Notes: generated by a model from the letters alone, not told the origin. DNA of 64,000 nt from Arthrobacter oryzae (GCF_030718995.1 NZ_CP132204.1:1364001-1428000), one strand, 5' to 3'; shown: positions 7,791-16,639, counted from the first letter of the stretch. A program made the numbers and translations.

Positions 7791-8197
7791 GCTACGCCGG
7801 AGACCTGAGCCCGCAGGACGCCTGGGCCAAGCTGGAACAGGGCGCAGTCCTGGTGGATGTCCGCACCGAAGGCGAGTGGGCCCATATCGGCATCCCGGAC
7901 ACAAAAGCCACCGAAAACGATCCCCTCTTCATCCAGTGGACCTTCCCGGGCGGCATCCCCAACCCGGACTTTGTCGACCAGCTGAAGCAGCAGGCACCGG
8001 AGGACACCGGCGTCGAACTGGTGTTCCTTTGCCGTTCCGGCGTCCGCTCCGTGGCCGCGGCAATCGCCGCCACACAGGCCGGCTTCACCGCCTACAACGT
8101 CCTCGAAGGCTTCGAAGGCGAACCGGACCGCTACGGCGAGCGCACCGTCAACGGCTGGAAGAACCGCGGACTACCCACCAACCTCGGAAAGAACTAA
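7787..8197 (+). CDS. Rhodanese-like sulfurtransferase
   Basis: This 136-residue single-domain rhodanese has the catalytic cysteine C82 in CRSGVRS, preceded by the hydrophobic strand VELVFL, and the N-terminal VLVDVRTEGEW motif typical of the fold. Rhodaneses carry a persulfide on this cysteine and pass sulfur to an acceptor. The GTG start overlaps the DUF1737 gene by four bases, and metZ begins immediately after the stop, so the three genes are co-translated under the SAM riboswitch. It probably delivers sulfane sulfur for, or removes excess sulfur from, homocysteine synthesis, but the acceptor cannot be told from sequence. Confidence 0.9.
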   Translation: MSYAGDLSPQDAWAKLEQGAVLVDVRTEGEWAHIGIPDTKATENDPLFIQWTFPGGIPNPDFVDQLKQQAPEDTGVELVFLCRSGVRSVAAAIAATQAGFTAYNVLEGFEGEPDRYGERTVNGWKNRGLPTNLGKN

Positions 8198-9406
8198 GTG
8201 ACTTTCAATCCCGACGCCGCCGCCTGGAGCCCCGACACCCAGGCTGTCCGCGGCGGCCTTGACCGCACCAACTTCCAGGAGACGGCCGAGCCGATCTTCC
8301 TCAACTCCGGCTTTGTGTACGAATCCGCGGCAGCGGCCGAGCGCGCGTTCACCGGCGAGGACGAACGGTTTGTGTACTCCCGCTACGGCAACCCGTCGGT
8401 GGCCACGTTCCAGGAGCGGCTGCGCCTGCTCGAGGGCACGGAGGCGTGCTTTGCGACGGCGTCCGGCATGTCCGCCGTGTTCACGGCCCTCGGCGCGCTG
8501 CTGGCTGCCGGCGACCGCGTGGTGGCTGCCCGCTCGCTGTTCGGCTCCTGCTTTGTGATACTCAACGAGATCCTGCCCCGCTGGGGCGTCGAAACGGTGT
8601 TCGTGGACGGCCCGGACCTGGAGCAGTGGCGGGCTGCTTTGGCAGAGCCGACGACCGCCGTCTTCTTCGAGTCGCCGTCCAACCCGATGCAGGAAATCGT
8701 GGACATCGCCGCCGTCAGCGAACTGGCCCACGCGGCCGGGGCGACGGTCGTCGTCGACAACGTCTTTGCCACTCCGCTGCTGCAGCGCTGCGGCGACCTC
8801 GGCGCGGACGTGATTGTGTACTCCGGCACCAAGCACATTGACGGCCAGGGACGGGTCCTGGGCGGCGCCATCCTGGGCACCAAGGAGTTCATCGACGGCC
8901 CGGTCAAGCAGCTCATGCGCCACACCGGGCCCGCCCTTTCAGCGTTTAACGCCTGGGTGCTGACCAAAGGCCTGGAAACCATGGCGCTGCGCGTCAACCA
9001 TTCCTCCGCCTCCGCCCTGCGCCTGGCCGAGTGGCTTGAGAAGCAGCCGGCTGTCAGCTGGGTCAAGTACCCGCTCCTGACGTCGCACCCGCAGTACGAG
9101 CTGGCCGCCAGGCAGATGAAGGCCGGCGGCACCGTGCTCACCTTCGAGCTCTCGCCGTCCGCCGGGCGTTCGGCGAAGGAAGCGGCCTTCGCCCTGCTGG
9201 ATGCGCTGCGGATCATCGACATCTCCAACAACCTGGGCGACGCCAAGACGCTCATCACCCACCCGGCCACCACCACGCACCGCGCGATGGGTCCGGAAGG
9301 CCGTGCGGCCATCGGGCTGAGCGACGGCGTGGTCCGGTTGTCGGTGGGGCTCGAGGATGTGGACGACCTTACCCGCGACCTGGAGCAGGCGCTCAAGCAG
9401 ATCTGA
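8198..9406 (+). CDS. metZ: O-succinylhomoserine sulfhydrylase
   Basis: This 402-residue member of the Cys/Met metabolism PLP family has the Schiff-base lysine K212 in YSGTKHIDGQGR, the SRYGNPSV and FATASGMSA motifs near the N-terminus, and NNLGDAKTLITHPATTTH in the C-terminal domain. The GQGRVLGG sequence after the lysine is typical of MetZ, which makes homocysteine directly from O-succinylhomoserine and sulfide. Other branches (MetB, MetY, MGL) are less likely. The start is GTG 8198, directly after the rhodanese stop, with GGAAAG upstream. It is the terminal gene of the SAM-riboswitch operon, consistent with feedback by the methionine end product. Confidence 0.9.
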   Translation: MTFNPDAAAWSPDTQAVRGGLDRTNFQETAEPIFLNSGFVYESAAAAERAFTGEDERFVYSRYGNPSVATFQERLRLLEGTEACFATASGMSAVFTALGALLAAGDRVVAARSLFGSCFVILNEILPRWGVETVFVDGPDLEQWRAALAEPTTAVFFESPSNPMQEIVDIAAVSELAHAAGATVVVDNVFATPLLQRCGDLGADVIVYSGTKHIDGQGRVLGGAILGTKEFIDGPVKQLMRHTGPALSAFNAWVLTKGLETMALRVNHSSASALRLAEWLEKQPAVSWVKYPLLTSHPQYELAARQMKAGGTVLTFELSPSAGRSAKEAAFALLDALRIIDISNNLGDAKTLITHPATTTHRAMGPEGRAAIGLSDGVVRLSVGLEDVDDLTRDLEQALKQI

Positions 9407-9456
9407 CCGGCGCGCCCGACCAGCGCAGGTAAGAACAGAGACCAAAGCTACGGTAC

Positions 9457-9504
9457 TGCGGCCGGACCAAACAGAGTGTTCACTACCTGTTTGGTCCGGC
9501 CGCA
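9457..9504. terminator. Long perfect inverted repeat between convergent genes
   Basis: Perfect 18-base arms TGCGGCCGGACCAAACAG (9457-9474) and CTGTTTGGTCCGGCCGCA (9487-9504) flank a 12-base loop that contains its own AGTG/CACT match. It lies two bases from the end of the minus-strand Cys-rich gene and about 50 bases after metZ. It probably acts as a bidirectional terminator, although no clear T-tract follows. Confidence 0.7.
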
Positions 9505-9505
9505 C

Positions 9506-9829
9506 TCAGGTGTCTAGCTCCCAGTGCAGCCGGATCGCTTCAGCTATGGGACCGGCGGCAACATCCACCCGGAAGGCCACCGGCGCCGTGCCGGTCTCCT
9601 CGATGACGGCGTCGTGGTAGACGCGGCCGCAGGCGGGGCACAGCGTGTAGAGGTCCTCGTCCCCGGGCCACTCCGCCAGCCCGGCAGGAACGGGAGTGTC
9701 GTCACCCAGATGAACGGGCATGCCTTCGGCGTTGGCCTGGATCAGTCCTTCGTCGCTGACGGTGTTCCCGCAGACGCAGGTAATGGTGGTGACATCGTGG
9801 CCGGTGACTTGTGCGAATTCGGTTTCCAT
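9506..9829 (-). CDS. Small Cys-rich (zinc-ribbon-like) hypothetical protein
   Basis: This 107-residue protein of unknown function has two cysteine pairs, CVC near residue 19 and CPAC near residue 74, which could bind zinc as a split ribbon. It has no membrane segment. I chose ATG 9829 because GGAG lies 7 bases upstream; the open frame continues further but with low-quality Arg/Cys-rich sequence overlapping the neighbouring gene. It lies 28 bases downstream of the carboxylate-amine ligase gene and may share its transcript. No function is assigned. Confidence 0.65.
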   Translation of the reverse strand: METEFAQVTGHDVTTITCVCGNTVSDEGLIQANAEGMPVHLGDDTPVPAGLAEWPGDEDLYTLCPACGRVYHDAVIEETGTAPVAFRVDVAAGPIAEAIRLHWELDT

Positions 9830-9857
9830 GGCGCACTCCGGGGTAGTAGGAACCTGG

Positions 9858-11084
9858 TCAGGACTGGCGAACGCGCAACAGCACCGGCGCCGCCTCGCGC
9901 GCGGCGGCGGCTTCGGCCTGGCGCATGGTGACATTCACTGCATGGGCCACCACGGCGGCCAGCCCGGAGGCAGCGTCCGACGTCGCGTCAAGGTTCTCCT
10001 GCATGGCGCGGCGCTGCTCTTCCGAACCGGTCCCCCGGTCCAGGATTCTCCGCACGCCTTCCCGGGCCAGTTCCAGCTCGCCCTGTTCAGCCAGGACCGG
10101 CGCCACGTAATCCACCAGGGCCTCCGCCACTTCCGCGGCGGGAGCCGGACGGAAGGTGCCGAAATCGAGCAGGTCGCTGCGAAGCCCGCAATTGCTGGCC
10201 TGCCAGGCGGCCATCCGCAGGAGCACGGTGGGTACAGGGGCCGGGTCCACACCGGACCGCCACTCCCGGCTTGCCGATTCCACCAGTCCGCGCACCAGGA
10301 CGGCAATCAGGGCTGCGTCCTCGGCCTGCAGGCAGACGTCGGCCACGCGGACCTCCACTGTGGGGTGGTTCCTGGAGAGCCTCGCATCGAAATAGATCAT
10401 GCCCTCGTCCAGGAGCACGCCGCTGTCCAGCAGACGGGTGACCACACGCCGGTACATGGAGTGGGTGCCGAAGATCTGGGACGGCCCCGACGTCGGCCAG
10501 CGGTTCCAGGCCTGCGTGCGGTAACTTTCGAACCCGGTCTCCACGCCGTTCCAGTATGGCGAGTTGGCGCTCAACGCCGTGAGGACCGCCAGCTTGTCCC
10601 GGATCCGGTCGATGACGGCAACGCCTTCTTCGGGGGACTCGACGAACGTGTGGACGTGGAACCCGCAGGTCAACTGTTCATGGACGGTCAGCCCGAAGCG
10701 CTCCTGCATGGTGGCGTAGCGGGGGTTCGGCGTGGTGTGCGTCGTGGAGGCAATCGGCGAAGTAGCGAGCGCGGCCACCCGCGCATTGTGCTTCTTCGCG
10801 GCGGTGTCCGCCAGGGCTCGGCCCTGGCGGATCTGCAGGAGCAGCTCCGCATAGTCCAGGCACGGGCGGGTCTGGGTCTCGATCTGCTCAAGCTTAAGCT
10901 CAGCCGTCAGCCCCGTGTCGCCGTCGGGCCGGGCAGGATCGTGGGGGTCCGGGATCCGCGGCTTGTCCGGCGCGTCGTCGGCAGCGAGCTTCCGCCCTGT
11001 CAGGAGGGCGTCCGCCAGCGCCAGCGGCTCCCCGGTCACGGGGTCCACAATCAGCAGCTCTTCCTCAACCCCGAAAGTTCGCAT
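9858..11084 (-). CDS. YbdK-type carboxylate-amine ligase (GCS2 family)
   Basis: This 408-residue protein begins [18 protein letters not shown], the hallmark of the YbdK branch of glutamate-cysteine ligase 2 proteins. Further family segments are [46 protein letters not shown] and [20 protein letters not shown]. The fold makes a gamma-glutamyl or other amide bond with ATP. YbdK proteins have weak or undefined activity, and the substrate here is unknown. Actinobacteria make mycothiol rather than glutathione, so the name should not be read as glutathione synthesis. The EgtA ligase of ergothioneine synthesis is a related alternative, but the N-terminal motif favours YbdK. Confidence 0.85.
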   Translation of the reverse strand: MRTFGVEEELLIVDPVTGEPLALADALLTGRKLAADDAPDKPRIPDPHDPARPDGDTGLTAELKLEQIETQTRPCLDYAELLLQIRQGRALADTAAKKHNARVAALATSPIASTTHTTPNPRYATMQERFGLTVHEQLTCGFHVHTFVESPEEGVAVIDRIRDKLAVLTALSANSPYWNGVETGFESYRTQAWNRWPTSGPSQIFGTHSMYRRVVTRLLDSGVLLDEGMIYFDARLSRNHPTVEVRVADVCLQAEDAALIAVLVRGLVESASREWRSGVDPAPVPTVLLRMAAWQASNCGLRSDLLDFGTFRPAPAAEVAEALVDYVAPVLAEQGELELAREGVRRILDRGTGSEEQRRAMQENLDATSDAASGLAAVVAHAVNVTMRQAEAAAAREAAPVLLRVRQS

Positions 11085-11190
11085 GCATACATTGTGCCCC
11101 CGTGACGCGCTGTTAGACAGGAGCCGGGACTGGACAGGGCCGGATACTGGAGCGGCACCGCAACGGAGCCGTCATCCAGCCACCGTACGG

Positions 11191-12714
11191 TCAGTCCTGG
11201 AAGTACTCGATCTTCGCGCCGATGGTGTTGAGGCGCTCGGCCAGGTCCTCGTATCCGCGCTCAATCACGTAGATGTTGCGCAACTCGGAAACCCCGCGGG
11301 CCGCCAGCATGGCCAGCAGGATGCAGGCGGCCGGCCGGAGGGCCGGAGGGCAGCCCACTTCCGCGGCGCGCCACCGCGTGGGTCCGTTCACGTAGATCCG
11401 GTGCGGATCCAGCAGCTGGACGCGGGCTCCCAGCTTGTTCAGCTCGGTCAGGTAAATGGCGCGGTTCTCGTAGACCCAGTCGTGGATCATGGTCTGGCCT
11501 TCGGCGTTGCCGGCAATGACGGCGAAGAAGGGCAGGTTGTCGATGTTCAGCCCGGGGAACGGCATGGGGTGGATCTTGTCCGCGGGAGCATGCAGCACTG
11601 AGGGCTTGGTGGTGACGTCCACCAGCCTGGTGCGCCCGTTGCGGGCAAAGTACTCGCCGGAGATTTCCAGTTCCTGGCCCATCTGTTCCAGGGTGGCGAG
11701 TTCGATCTCCATGAATTCGATGGGGACCCGGCGGATGGTGACCTCTGAATTGGTCACGATGCCGGCGGTGATGAGGCTCATCGCCTCAATGGGGTCCTCG
11801 GACGGGAAGTATTCAATGTCGACGTCGATGGACGGCAGCCCGGTGATCTTCAGCGTGGTGGTGCCGACGCCGTCGATCTGCACGCCCAGGCCCTGCAGGT
11901 AGAAGCAGAGATCCTGGACCATGTAATTGGGGCTGGCGTTGCGGATCACGGTGGTGCCGCGGCGGTGCGCAGCCGCCATGATGGCGTTTTCGGTGACCGT
12001 GTCACCGCGTTCGCTCAACACAAAGGTGCGGTTGTCGCCGTCGGCCGGTGGTGCCTGCACGGAGTAGAAGCCGGACGTGGCCTCCACTGACAGGCCGAAC
12101 TGGCGCAGGGCCTGCATGTGCGGCTCCACGGTGCGGGTGCCCAGATCGCAGCCGCCCGCGTACGGGAGCCGGTACTCGGCGGACTCGTCCAGGAGCGGCC
12201 CCAGCAGCATGATCACGCTGCGGGTGCGGCGGGCAGCGTCCACGTCCATGGAATCCAGGTCCAGGACGGCGGGGCGGCGGATCTGCAGGTCATTGGCGTT
12301 GAGCCAGGTGCATTCGACGCCGATGCTGGTGAGGACCTCAACGATCCGGTTCACTTCCTCGATCCGGGCCAGCCGGCGCAGCGTGGTGGTGCCGCGGTTG
12401 ATGAGGCTGGCGCAGAGAAGGGCCACGCCGGCGTTCTTGCTGCTGTTGACGTCCACTGAACCGGAGAGCGTGCGGCCGCCTTCCACCCGGAGGTGCGTCA
12501 TCTGCGGCCGGCCCACCTTGACGATACTGCGTCCCACGATGGCTTCGAGCCGCTGGATCATCTTGAGGCTGAGGTTCTGCTTGCCCTGCTCCATCCGGGC
12601 GATGGCGCTTTGGCTGGTGCCCAGCTCGCCGGCAAGCTGCCCCTGGGTCCAGCCCTTCTCAGTGCGGGCATCGCGGAGCAGCAGGCCTACGTGTTCAGCA
12701 GTCTCTTGAGTCAT
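11191..12714 (-). CDS. XRE-type HTH fused to a MurA-like enolpyruvyl transferase
   Basis: This is a 507-residue fusion. Residues about 8-62 form an XRE/Cro helix-turn-helix (RDARTEKGWTQGQLAGELG, then TSQSAIARMEQGKQNLSLKM). Residues about 73-507 are an EPT/MurA domain. MurA active-site residues look intact: K93-N94 (SSKNAG), C189 (AGGCDLGTR, equivalent to the fosfomycin-target cysteine), an Asp in NIDNLPF and the Arg of ALRPAACILLA. MurA makes enolpyruvyl-UDP-GlcNAc for peptidoglycan. With a DNA-binding head this may be a sensor of precursor level, a moonlighting regulator or a second MurA. It appears monocistronic and is not next to cell-wall genes. I recall similar fusions in actinobacteria, so it is probably a real family and not an assembly artefact. 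Confidence 0.85.
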   Translation of the reverse strand: MTQETAEHVGLLLRDARTEKGWTQGQLAGELGTSQSAIARMEQGKQNLSLKMIQRLEAIVGRSIVKVGRPQMTHLRVEGGRTLSGSVDVNSSKNAGVALLCASLINRGTTTLRRLARIEEVNRIVEVLTSIGVECTWLNANDLQIRRPAVLDLDSMDVDAARRTRSVIMLLGPLLDESAEYRLPYAGGCDLGTRTVEPHMQALRQFGLSVEATSGFYSVQAPPADGDNRTFVLSERGDTVTENAIMAAAHRRGTTVIRNASPNYMVQDLCFYLQGLGVQIDGVGTTTLKITGLPSIDVDIEYFPSEDPIEAMSLITAGIVTNSEVTIRRVPIEFMEIELATLEQMGQELEISGEYFARNGRTRLVDVTTKPSVLHAPADKIHPMPFPGLNIDNLPFFAVIAGNAEGQTMIHDWVYENRAIYLTELNKLGARVQLLDPHRIYVNGPTRWRAAEVGCPPALRPAACILLAMLAARGVSELRNIYVIERGYEDLAERLNTIGAKIEYFQD

Positions 12715-12823
12715 AGGAAAAAAATATCACGCATGAGCTATTTCAGCGCGCAAATCACCCCGCACTGCCGCCAAGGTCACAGATTATTCTCCTGATGCGA
12801 TATGGCGACGCGAACCATGCAGT

Positions 12824-13624
12824 TTACTGCTCGAGGAACACCATGTTCCACGTGCCCGCCCCTACTGCCGCGGACACGGCCGAAGCGGCAATCAGGAGCC
12901 CTCCGAGCACCACCCAGATGTCCAGCGTGCTGAACGTCGATTCACGTGCCCAGGTCCGCTGCGCACCGCCGAACCCCCGCGCCTCCATGGTGACGGCGAG
13001 GCGGGACGCCCGCCGGACGGCCTGGACCAAGAGTCCGAAGCTCTGCCCCAGGGTGGCCCGGAGCCGCTGCGCCGGGCTCCCGTGCGAGCCCACACCGCGG
13101 GCACGCCGGGCCATGCCGATGGTCTGCCATTCCTCAGCCATCAGGCCCACAAGCCGCATGGCCGCCAGCGTACCCAGCACAAAGCGGTGCGGCAGCTTCG
13201 CTTTCTGCGCCAGGGCGTCGGCCAGGTCCGTGGGGTCCGTGCAGCTCATCAGCAGCACCGCGGGCAGGGCGATCGCCACGCCCCGCAACAGGAATCCCAG
13301 CCCCAGCTCCAGCGAACCTTCGCTGATGGACCAAATGCCGACGTCGAGCAGGATCCTTCCGGTGTCCGGCGCCAGGATTGAGGTGCTCCAGCCGCCCAGC
13401 GCTGCCGCCAGTATCAGCGGCCAGCCCCGCTGCCAGAGCAGCACGACGGTCAGCCCGGCCAGGGGAAAAAGGAGCAGCTCAAAGGCAAGCGCAACAGAGG
13501 CGGACACCCAGTCGATGGACAGCGCCAGCACCACAGTCATCAGCATCACGACGGCGAACTTGGCCAGCGGATTGGCCCGCGTGAGCAGGGCATGGTTGGC
13601 GCCCAGGGTCAACGCTTCCCTCAC
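12824..13624 (-). CDS. ykoC: ECF transporter transmembrane component (EcfT/YkoC type)
   Basis: This 266-residue membrane protein has about five hydrophobic segments and the two Ala-Arg-Gly coupling motifs of EcfT (MARRARGVG and MEARGFGG), which contact the ATPase domains. It forms the T subunit of an energy-coupling-factor importer with the dual ATPase and the YkoE-like S component encoded just upstream on the minus strand. The start overlaps the ATPase stop by four bases (13621-13624), so it is translationally coupled. Control of the operon by a TPP riboswitch points to uptake of thiamine or the hydroxymethylpyrimidine moiety. Confidence 0.9.
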   Translation of the reverse strand: MREALTLGANHALLTRANPLAKFAVVMLMTVVLALSIDWVSASVALAFELLLFPLAGLTVVLLWQRGWPLILAAALGGWSTSILAPDTGRILLDVGIWSISEGSLELGLGFLLRGVAIALPAVLLMSCTDPTDLADALAQKAKLPHRFVLGTLAAMRLVGLMAEEWQTIGMARRARGVGSHGSPAQRLRATLGQSFGLLVQAVRRASRLAVTMEARGFGGAQRTWARESTFSTLDIWVVLGGLLIAASAVSAAVGAGTWNMVFLEQ

Positions 13625-15267
13625 GGTGCGGTCACCTCCGGGTTGTGCAGGCCGGGTTTCAGCGCAGCAAGTTTGAGTTCAGGCGCACCGAGTGTCAGCT
13701 CGGTGCCGCCCAGGACATCGCTGAACTCCTGGTCGTGCGTCACGGACACCACAGCGGTGCCGGCGTCGAGGAGCTCGGACAGGAAGGATGCCAGTTCCGC
13801 CCAGGTGTTGGCGTCCTGGCCGAAGGTGGGCTCGTCGAGGATCAACACGCGGGGATGGGCGGCCAGCACGGTGGCGACGGACAGCCTGCGCTTCTCCCCG
13901 CCCGAGAGCGTGTACGGGTTCGCGTCCACCAGCTTGCCCAGCCGGAGGCGTTCCAGGAGTTCATCCACGCGTTCCTCGCCGTGCCCCAGGTGCCGCGGGC
14001 CGAACATCAGCTCGTCCAGCACCCGGCCGGTGACGAACTGATGCTCCGGCTCCTGGAACACGGTGCCGATCCGCGAAATAAGCTGCTCCGCCTTCCACTT
14101 GTACGGATCAATGCCCGCGCCTTCGCTGAGGTCCACCGTCGCGGAGACCTTGCCTTCCACCGGCCGGAGCAGCCCGGCCAGGGTCAGCGCAAACGTGGAC
14201 TTGCCGGAACCGTTGGGGCCGGTGATGGTCAGCGCCTGCCCGGTCCGGACCTGCGCCGTGATGCCGGACTGCACCGGGACGGGCGGGACGGCCTTGAAGC
14301 CCCTCCGGCGGGGACGTTCGCGGGAGACGGCCAGGTGCTCCGCTGCCAGCAGGAGGTTCCCGTTACCCGGCACTCCCCCCGAGGCCACGCCCGCGGGCGC
14401 CCCGGCATCACCGGGTGCTCCGCCCGCGGCACCGGACCGCGTCCGGGTCGCCGGGACGTACCCGGGCACCCAGACGCCGGCGGCGATGAGCAGGTCCCGC
14501 GCCTGTGCCAGGACCTGGTCCGGGGCGCCGTCCAGGAGCACTGCAGAATCCGTGGCGGATCCCGGCTGCAGCACCACGATCCGGTCCACGAGGTCTTTCC
14601 ACACGCCGACGCGGTGTTCCACCACCACCATCGTTGCCCCGGTCTTATCCAGGCACCGGCCCACGGCGTCGCGGACTTCCAGCACTCCGGCCGGGTCAAG
14701 GTTGGCGGTGGGCTCGTCCAGGAGCAGCAGTCCCGGGCGCATGGCGAGGATGCCGGCGAGCGCAAGGCGCTGTTTCTGCCCGCCGGACAGGGCCGACGTC
14801 GGGTGGTCCAGCGGCAGGTGCGCCAGCCCGACGTCGTCGAGCGCCTCCCCGACGCGCGTCCAGATGTCCGCGCGGGGCACGGCAAGGTTCTCGGCGCCGA
14901 AGGCGACGTCGTCCCCCACCCGGGAGAGGACAACCTGCGTCTCCGGGTCCTGCTGCATCAGGCCGGCGGACCCTCGCCGGGCACGCGGCGGGGCGCCGTC
15001 GATCAGCAAGCTGCCGGTCTCGTCGGAGTCCTCGGCGTCCGGCGTGCCCCCGTGGTGGGCGCCGGCGTCGCTGTCTCCAAGCACGCCGGCGAGGGCGTGC
15101 AGCAGCGTGGATTTACCGGCGCCGGACGGACCGAGCAGCAGCACGCGTTCGCCCGGCCGGATGTCCAGGTCCAGGCCGCGGACGGCCGGCAGGGACCGGC
15201 CGGCGTGCCGCCAGCCCCAGCCGCGCGCCGTGACCGCTGCCGGGCGGACGTAGTCCGACGATGTCAT
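13621..15267 (-). CDS. ykoD: ECF transporter dual ATPase (EcfA-EcfA' fusion, YkoD type)
   Basis: This 548-residue protein has two ABC ATPase domains in tandem. The first has Walker A GPSGAGKS (46-53), signature LSGGQKQRLA and Walker B LLLLDEP. The second has GPNGSGKS, LSGGEKRRLS and VLILDEP. The Gly/Ala-rich linker between them is long. It powers the ECF importer with the T and S subunits. I chose ATG 15267 because it begins the ABC domain after a short lead and lies 17 bases after the S-component stop; the open frame extends 38 codons upstream but overlaps the S gene. Two complete nucleotide sites suggest an active heterodimer-like fusion. Confidence 0.9.
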   Translation of the reverse strand: MTSSDYVRPAAVTARGWGWRHAGRSLPAVRGLDLDIRPGERVLLLGPSGAGKSTLLHALAGVLGDSDAGAHHGGTPDAEDSDETGSLLIDGAPPRARRGSAGLMQQDPETQVVLSRVGDDVAFGAENLAVPRADIWTRVGEALDDVGLAHLPLDHPTSALSGGQKQRLALAGILAMRPGLLLLDEPTANLDPAGVLEVRDAVGRCLDKTGATMVVVEHRVGVWKDLVDRIVVLQPGSATDSAVLLDGAPDQVLAQARDLLIAAGVWVPGYVPATRTRSGAAGGAPGDAGAPAGVASGGVPGNGNLLLAAEHLAVSRERPRRRGFKAVPPVPVQSGITAQVRTGQALTITGPNGSGKSTFALTLAGLLRPVEGKVSATVDLSEGAGIDPYKWKAEQLISRIGTVFQEPEHQFVTGRVLDELMFGPRHLGHGEERVDELLERLRLGKLVDANPYTLSGGEKRRLSVATVLAAHPRVLILDEPTFGQDANTWAELASFLSELLDAGTAVVSVTHDQEFSDVLGGTELTLGAPELKLAALKPGLHNPEVTAP

Positions 15268-15283
15268 GAGCAGTGTGCGTTCA

Positions 15284-15916
15284 TCAGGAGAAGACGGGCT
15301 CCGTTGCTGCCTTGCGGGAGGCGAAGGAGCTGAGCACACCGGTCCTGGCCAAGCCGCGGGTGGCGATCCAGGACAGTGCACCGGCGATGACGGCTCCGGA
15401 GATGGCGGTGAAAATGATGTACGCCAGCTTGTCGCCGGCAGCGTAGGCGATGTTCCAGCCCCACGGAGCGAACGAGTCGTTCAGGCCACAGAAGAGGCCT
15501 GCAGCGGCACCGGCCAGCAGCGACACGGGCAGGTTGAACTTCTTGTACACGAACACCGCAAAGATGATCTCCGCACCGAGCCCCTGCACGAAGCCGGAGA
15601 ACAGCACCGACGCACCGTACTGCGAGCCCATGATCAGTTCTCCCGTGGCGGCTACCGATTCACAGAACAGGGCGGCGCCCGGCTTGCGGATGATCAGCAT
15701 GCCCAGGACGGCGGGAATCATCCAGCCGCCGGCAATGAGGCCGGTCAGCGGCGGGTACACGGCGTTCATGGCCGGCGAAACCGCGGCGGCCCCCTGGGAC
15801 CAGGCCCAGAAAATGACGCCGCCGGCCACTGCGATCAACGCGGCAACCACAATGTCCACCACACGCCAGCTGCGCTTGCTGTGTGGCAGTGTCTGCTTTG
15901 CAGAAATATCAGTCAT
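15284..15916 (-). CDS. ykoE: ECF transporter S component, YkoE family (thiamine/HMP)
   Basis: This 210-residue integral membrane protein has about five or six hydrophobic segments. Family marks of YkoE are AMNAVYPPLTGLIAGGWMIPAVLG, ESVAATGELIMGSQYG, GFVQGLGAEIIFAVF and FAPWGWNIAYAAGDKLAY. S components bind the substrate in the membrane. YkoE is linked to thiamine or its hydroxymethylpyrimidine precursor. The start ATG 15916 has CAGGAGGAAG at good spacing. A TPP riboswitch stands immediately upstream and the ATPase and T genes follow, so the three form one vitamin-regulated operon. Confidence 0.9.
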   Translation of the reverse strand: MTDISAKQTLPHSKRSWRVVDIVVAALIAVAGGVIFWAWSQGAAAVSPAMNAVYPPLTGLIAGGWMIPAVLGMLIIRKPGAALFCESVAATGELIMGSQYGASVLFSGFVQGLGAEIIFAVFVYKKFNLPVSLLAGAAAGLFCGLNDSFAPWGWNIAYAAGDKLAYIIFTAISGAVIAGALSWIATRGLARTGVLSSFASRKAATEPVFS

Positions 15917-16003
15917 GTCTTCCTCCTGAGGTACAGGAGGGGAGAGTGGTTGCCGGCGGGGCCGCGGCTTCCGCCGCCTGCTGCCGGTCACTCTGAGAAC
16001 TCG

Positions 16004-16125
16004 ACTCCCTTGCGCCGGTACTAACCGGATCAGGTTCGAGGGTCTGCGGCTGTCCGCACTCTCAGCGCCCGCCTCCGGTTCCCTGGACTTTTCCAGTGAT
16101 GCCCGACGGCGACGCTCCCCTGTCG
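16004..16125 (-). promoter_or_regulatory. TPP riboswitch (THI element)
   Basis: On the minus strand the leader of ykoEDC has the THI-element core: GGGGAGCG near 16125, GCGCTGAGAGTGCGG, ACCCTCGAACCTGATCCGGT, then TTAGTACCGGCGCAAGGGA ending near 16004. These are the invariant TPP-aptamer segments. Binding of thiamine pyrophosphate should shut off the transporter. The ykoE start lies about 88 bases further on. Confidence 0.95.
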
Positions 16126-16282
16126 TATCAATTCGCCCTTGTGGGCGTGCATAAGTTTACACCCGCGGGCCCGCCGAATCCCGGGGCCGGTGTCACAATC
16201 GGCGGTGATCCGGCGGGGCTGATGCGGTTAGGCTAGGGGAAGTCCTGTTTCCGCCGTCTCCCACCTGTAAGGGGTACTGGAT

Positions 16283-16546
16283 ATGAGTTTCTTCATCAAG
16301 CTGTTTGGGACCGGAGTAAGCCTGCTGGCCGGGTTCGCCGGCACCAAGGCCGTCGACGTTGTCTGGGAAAAGGTCACCGGCCGGAAGCCCCCGAAGGGCG
16401 ACAAGGATGACGTCCCCACCACCCTGCGCACCGCCCTGACCTTCGCGCTGATTTCGGCGGCTGTCAGCGCCATCATCCAGGTCCTGGCCAACCGCGGCAC
16501 CCAGCGTGCGATCACGCGCTTCGCCAAGAGCCAGGACATCGTCTAG
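16283..16546 (+). CDS. DUF4235 small membrane protein
   Basis: This 87-residue protein starts MSFFIKLFGTGVSLLAGFAGTK and matches the actinobacterial DUF4235 family. It has a first hydrophobic segment (residues about 6-28), a charged middle (EKVTGRKPPKGDKDDVPTTLR), a second hydrophobic segment (about 48-68) and a basic C-terminus. An AAGGGG-type site precedes the ATG. The function of DUF4235 is unknown. The gene stands alone between the TPP riboswitch (opposite strand) and the convergent Mrp operon. Confidence 0.85.
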   Translation: MSFFIKLFGTGVSLLAGFAGTKAVDVVWEKVTGRKPPKGDKDDVPTTLRTALTFALISAAVSAIIQVLANRGTQRAITRFAKSQDIV

Positions 16547-16561
16547 GTCCCAACCCAACCC

Positions 16562-16624
16562 GAGTTTTTGTCCAGATAACGCGAGCTAACCGGCCTCCAC
16601 GTCGCGTTATCTGGACAAAAACTC
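16562..16624. repeat. Long perfect inverted repeat, 23-base arms
   Basis: The arms GAGTTTTTGTCCAGATAACG... (16562-16584) and its exact reverse complement (16602-16624) are separated by 17 bases. It lies between the convergent DUF4235 gene and mnhG. The T5/A5 runs at the outer ends mean a transcript from either side could form a terminator-like hairpin. Its length and perfection are unusual for a simple terminator. Confidence 0.85.
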
Positions 16625-16639
16625 TTTGCAGAGTGATCC

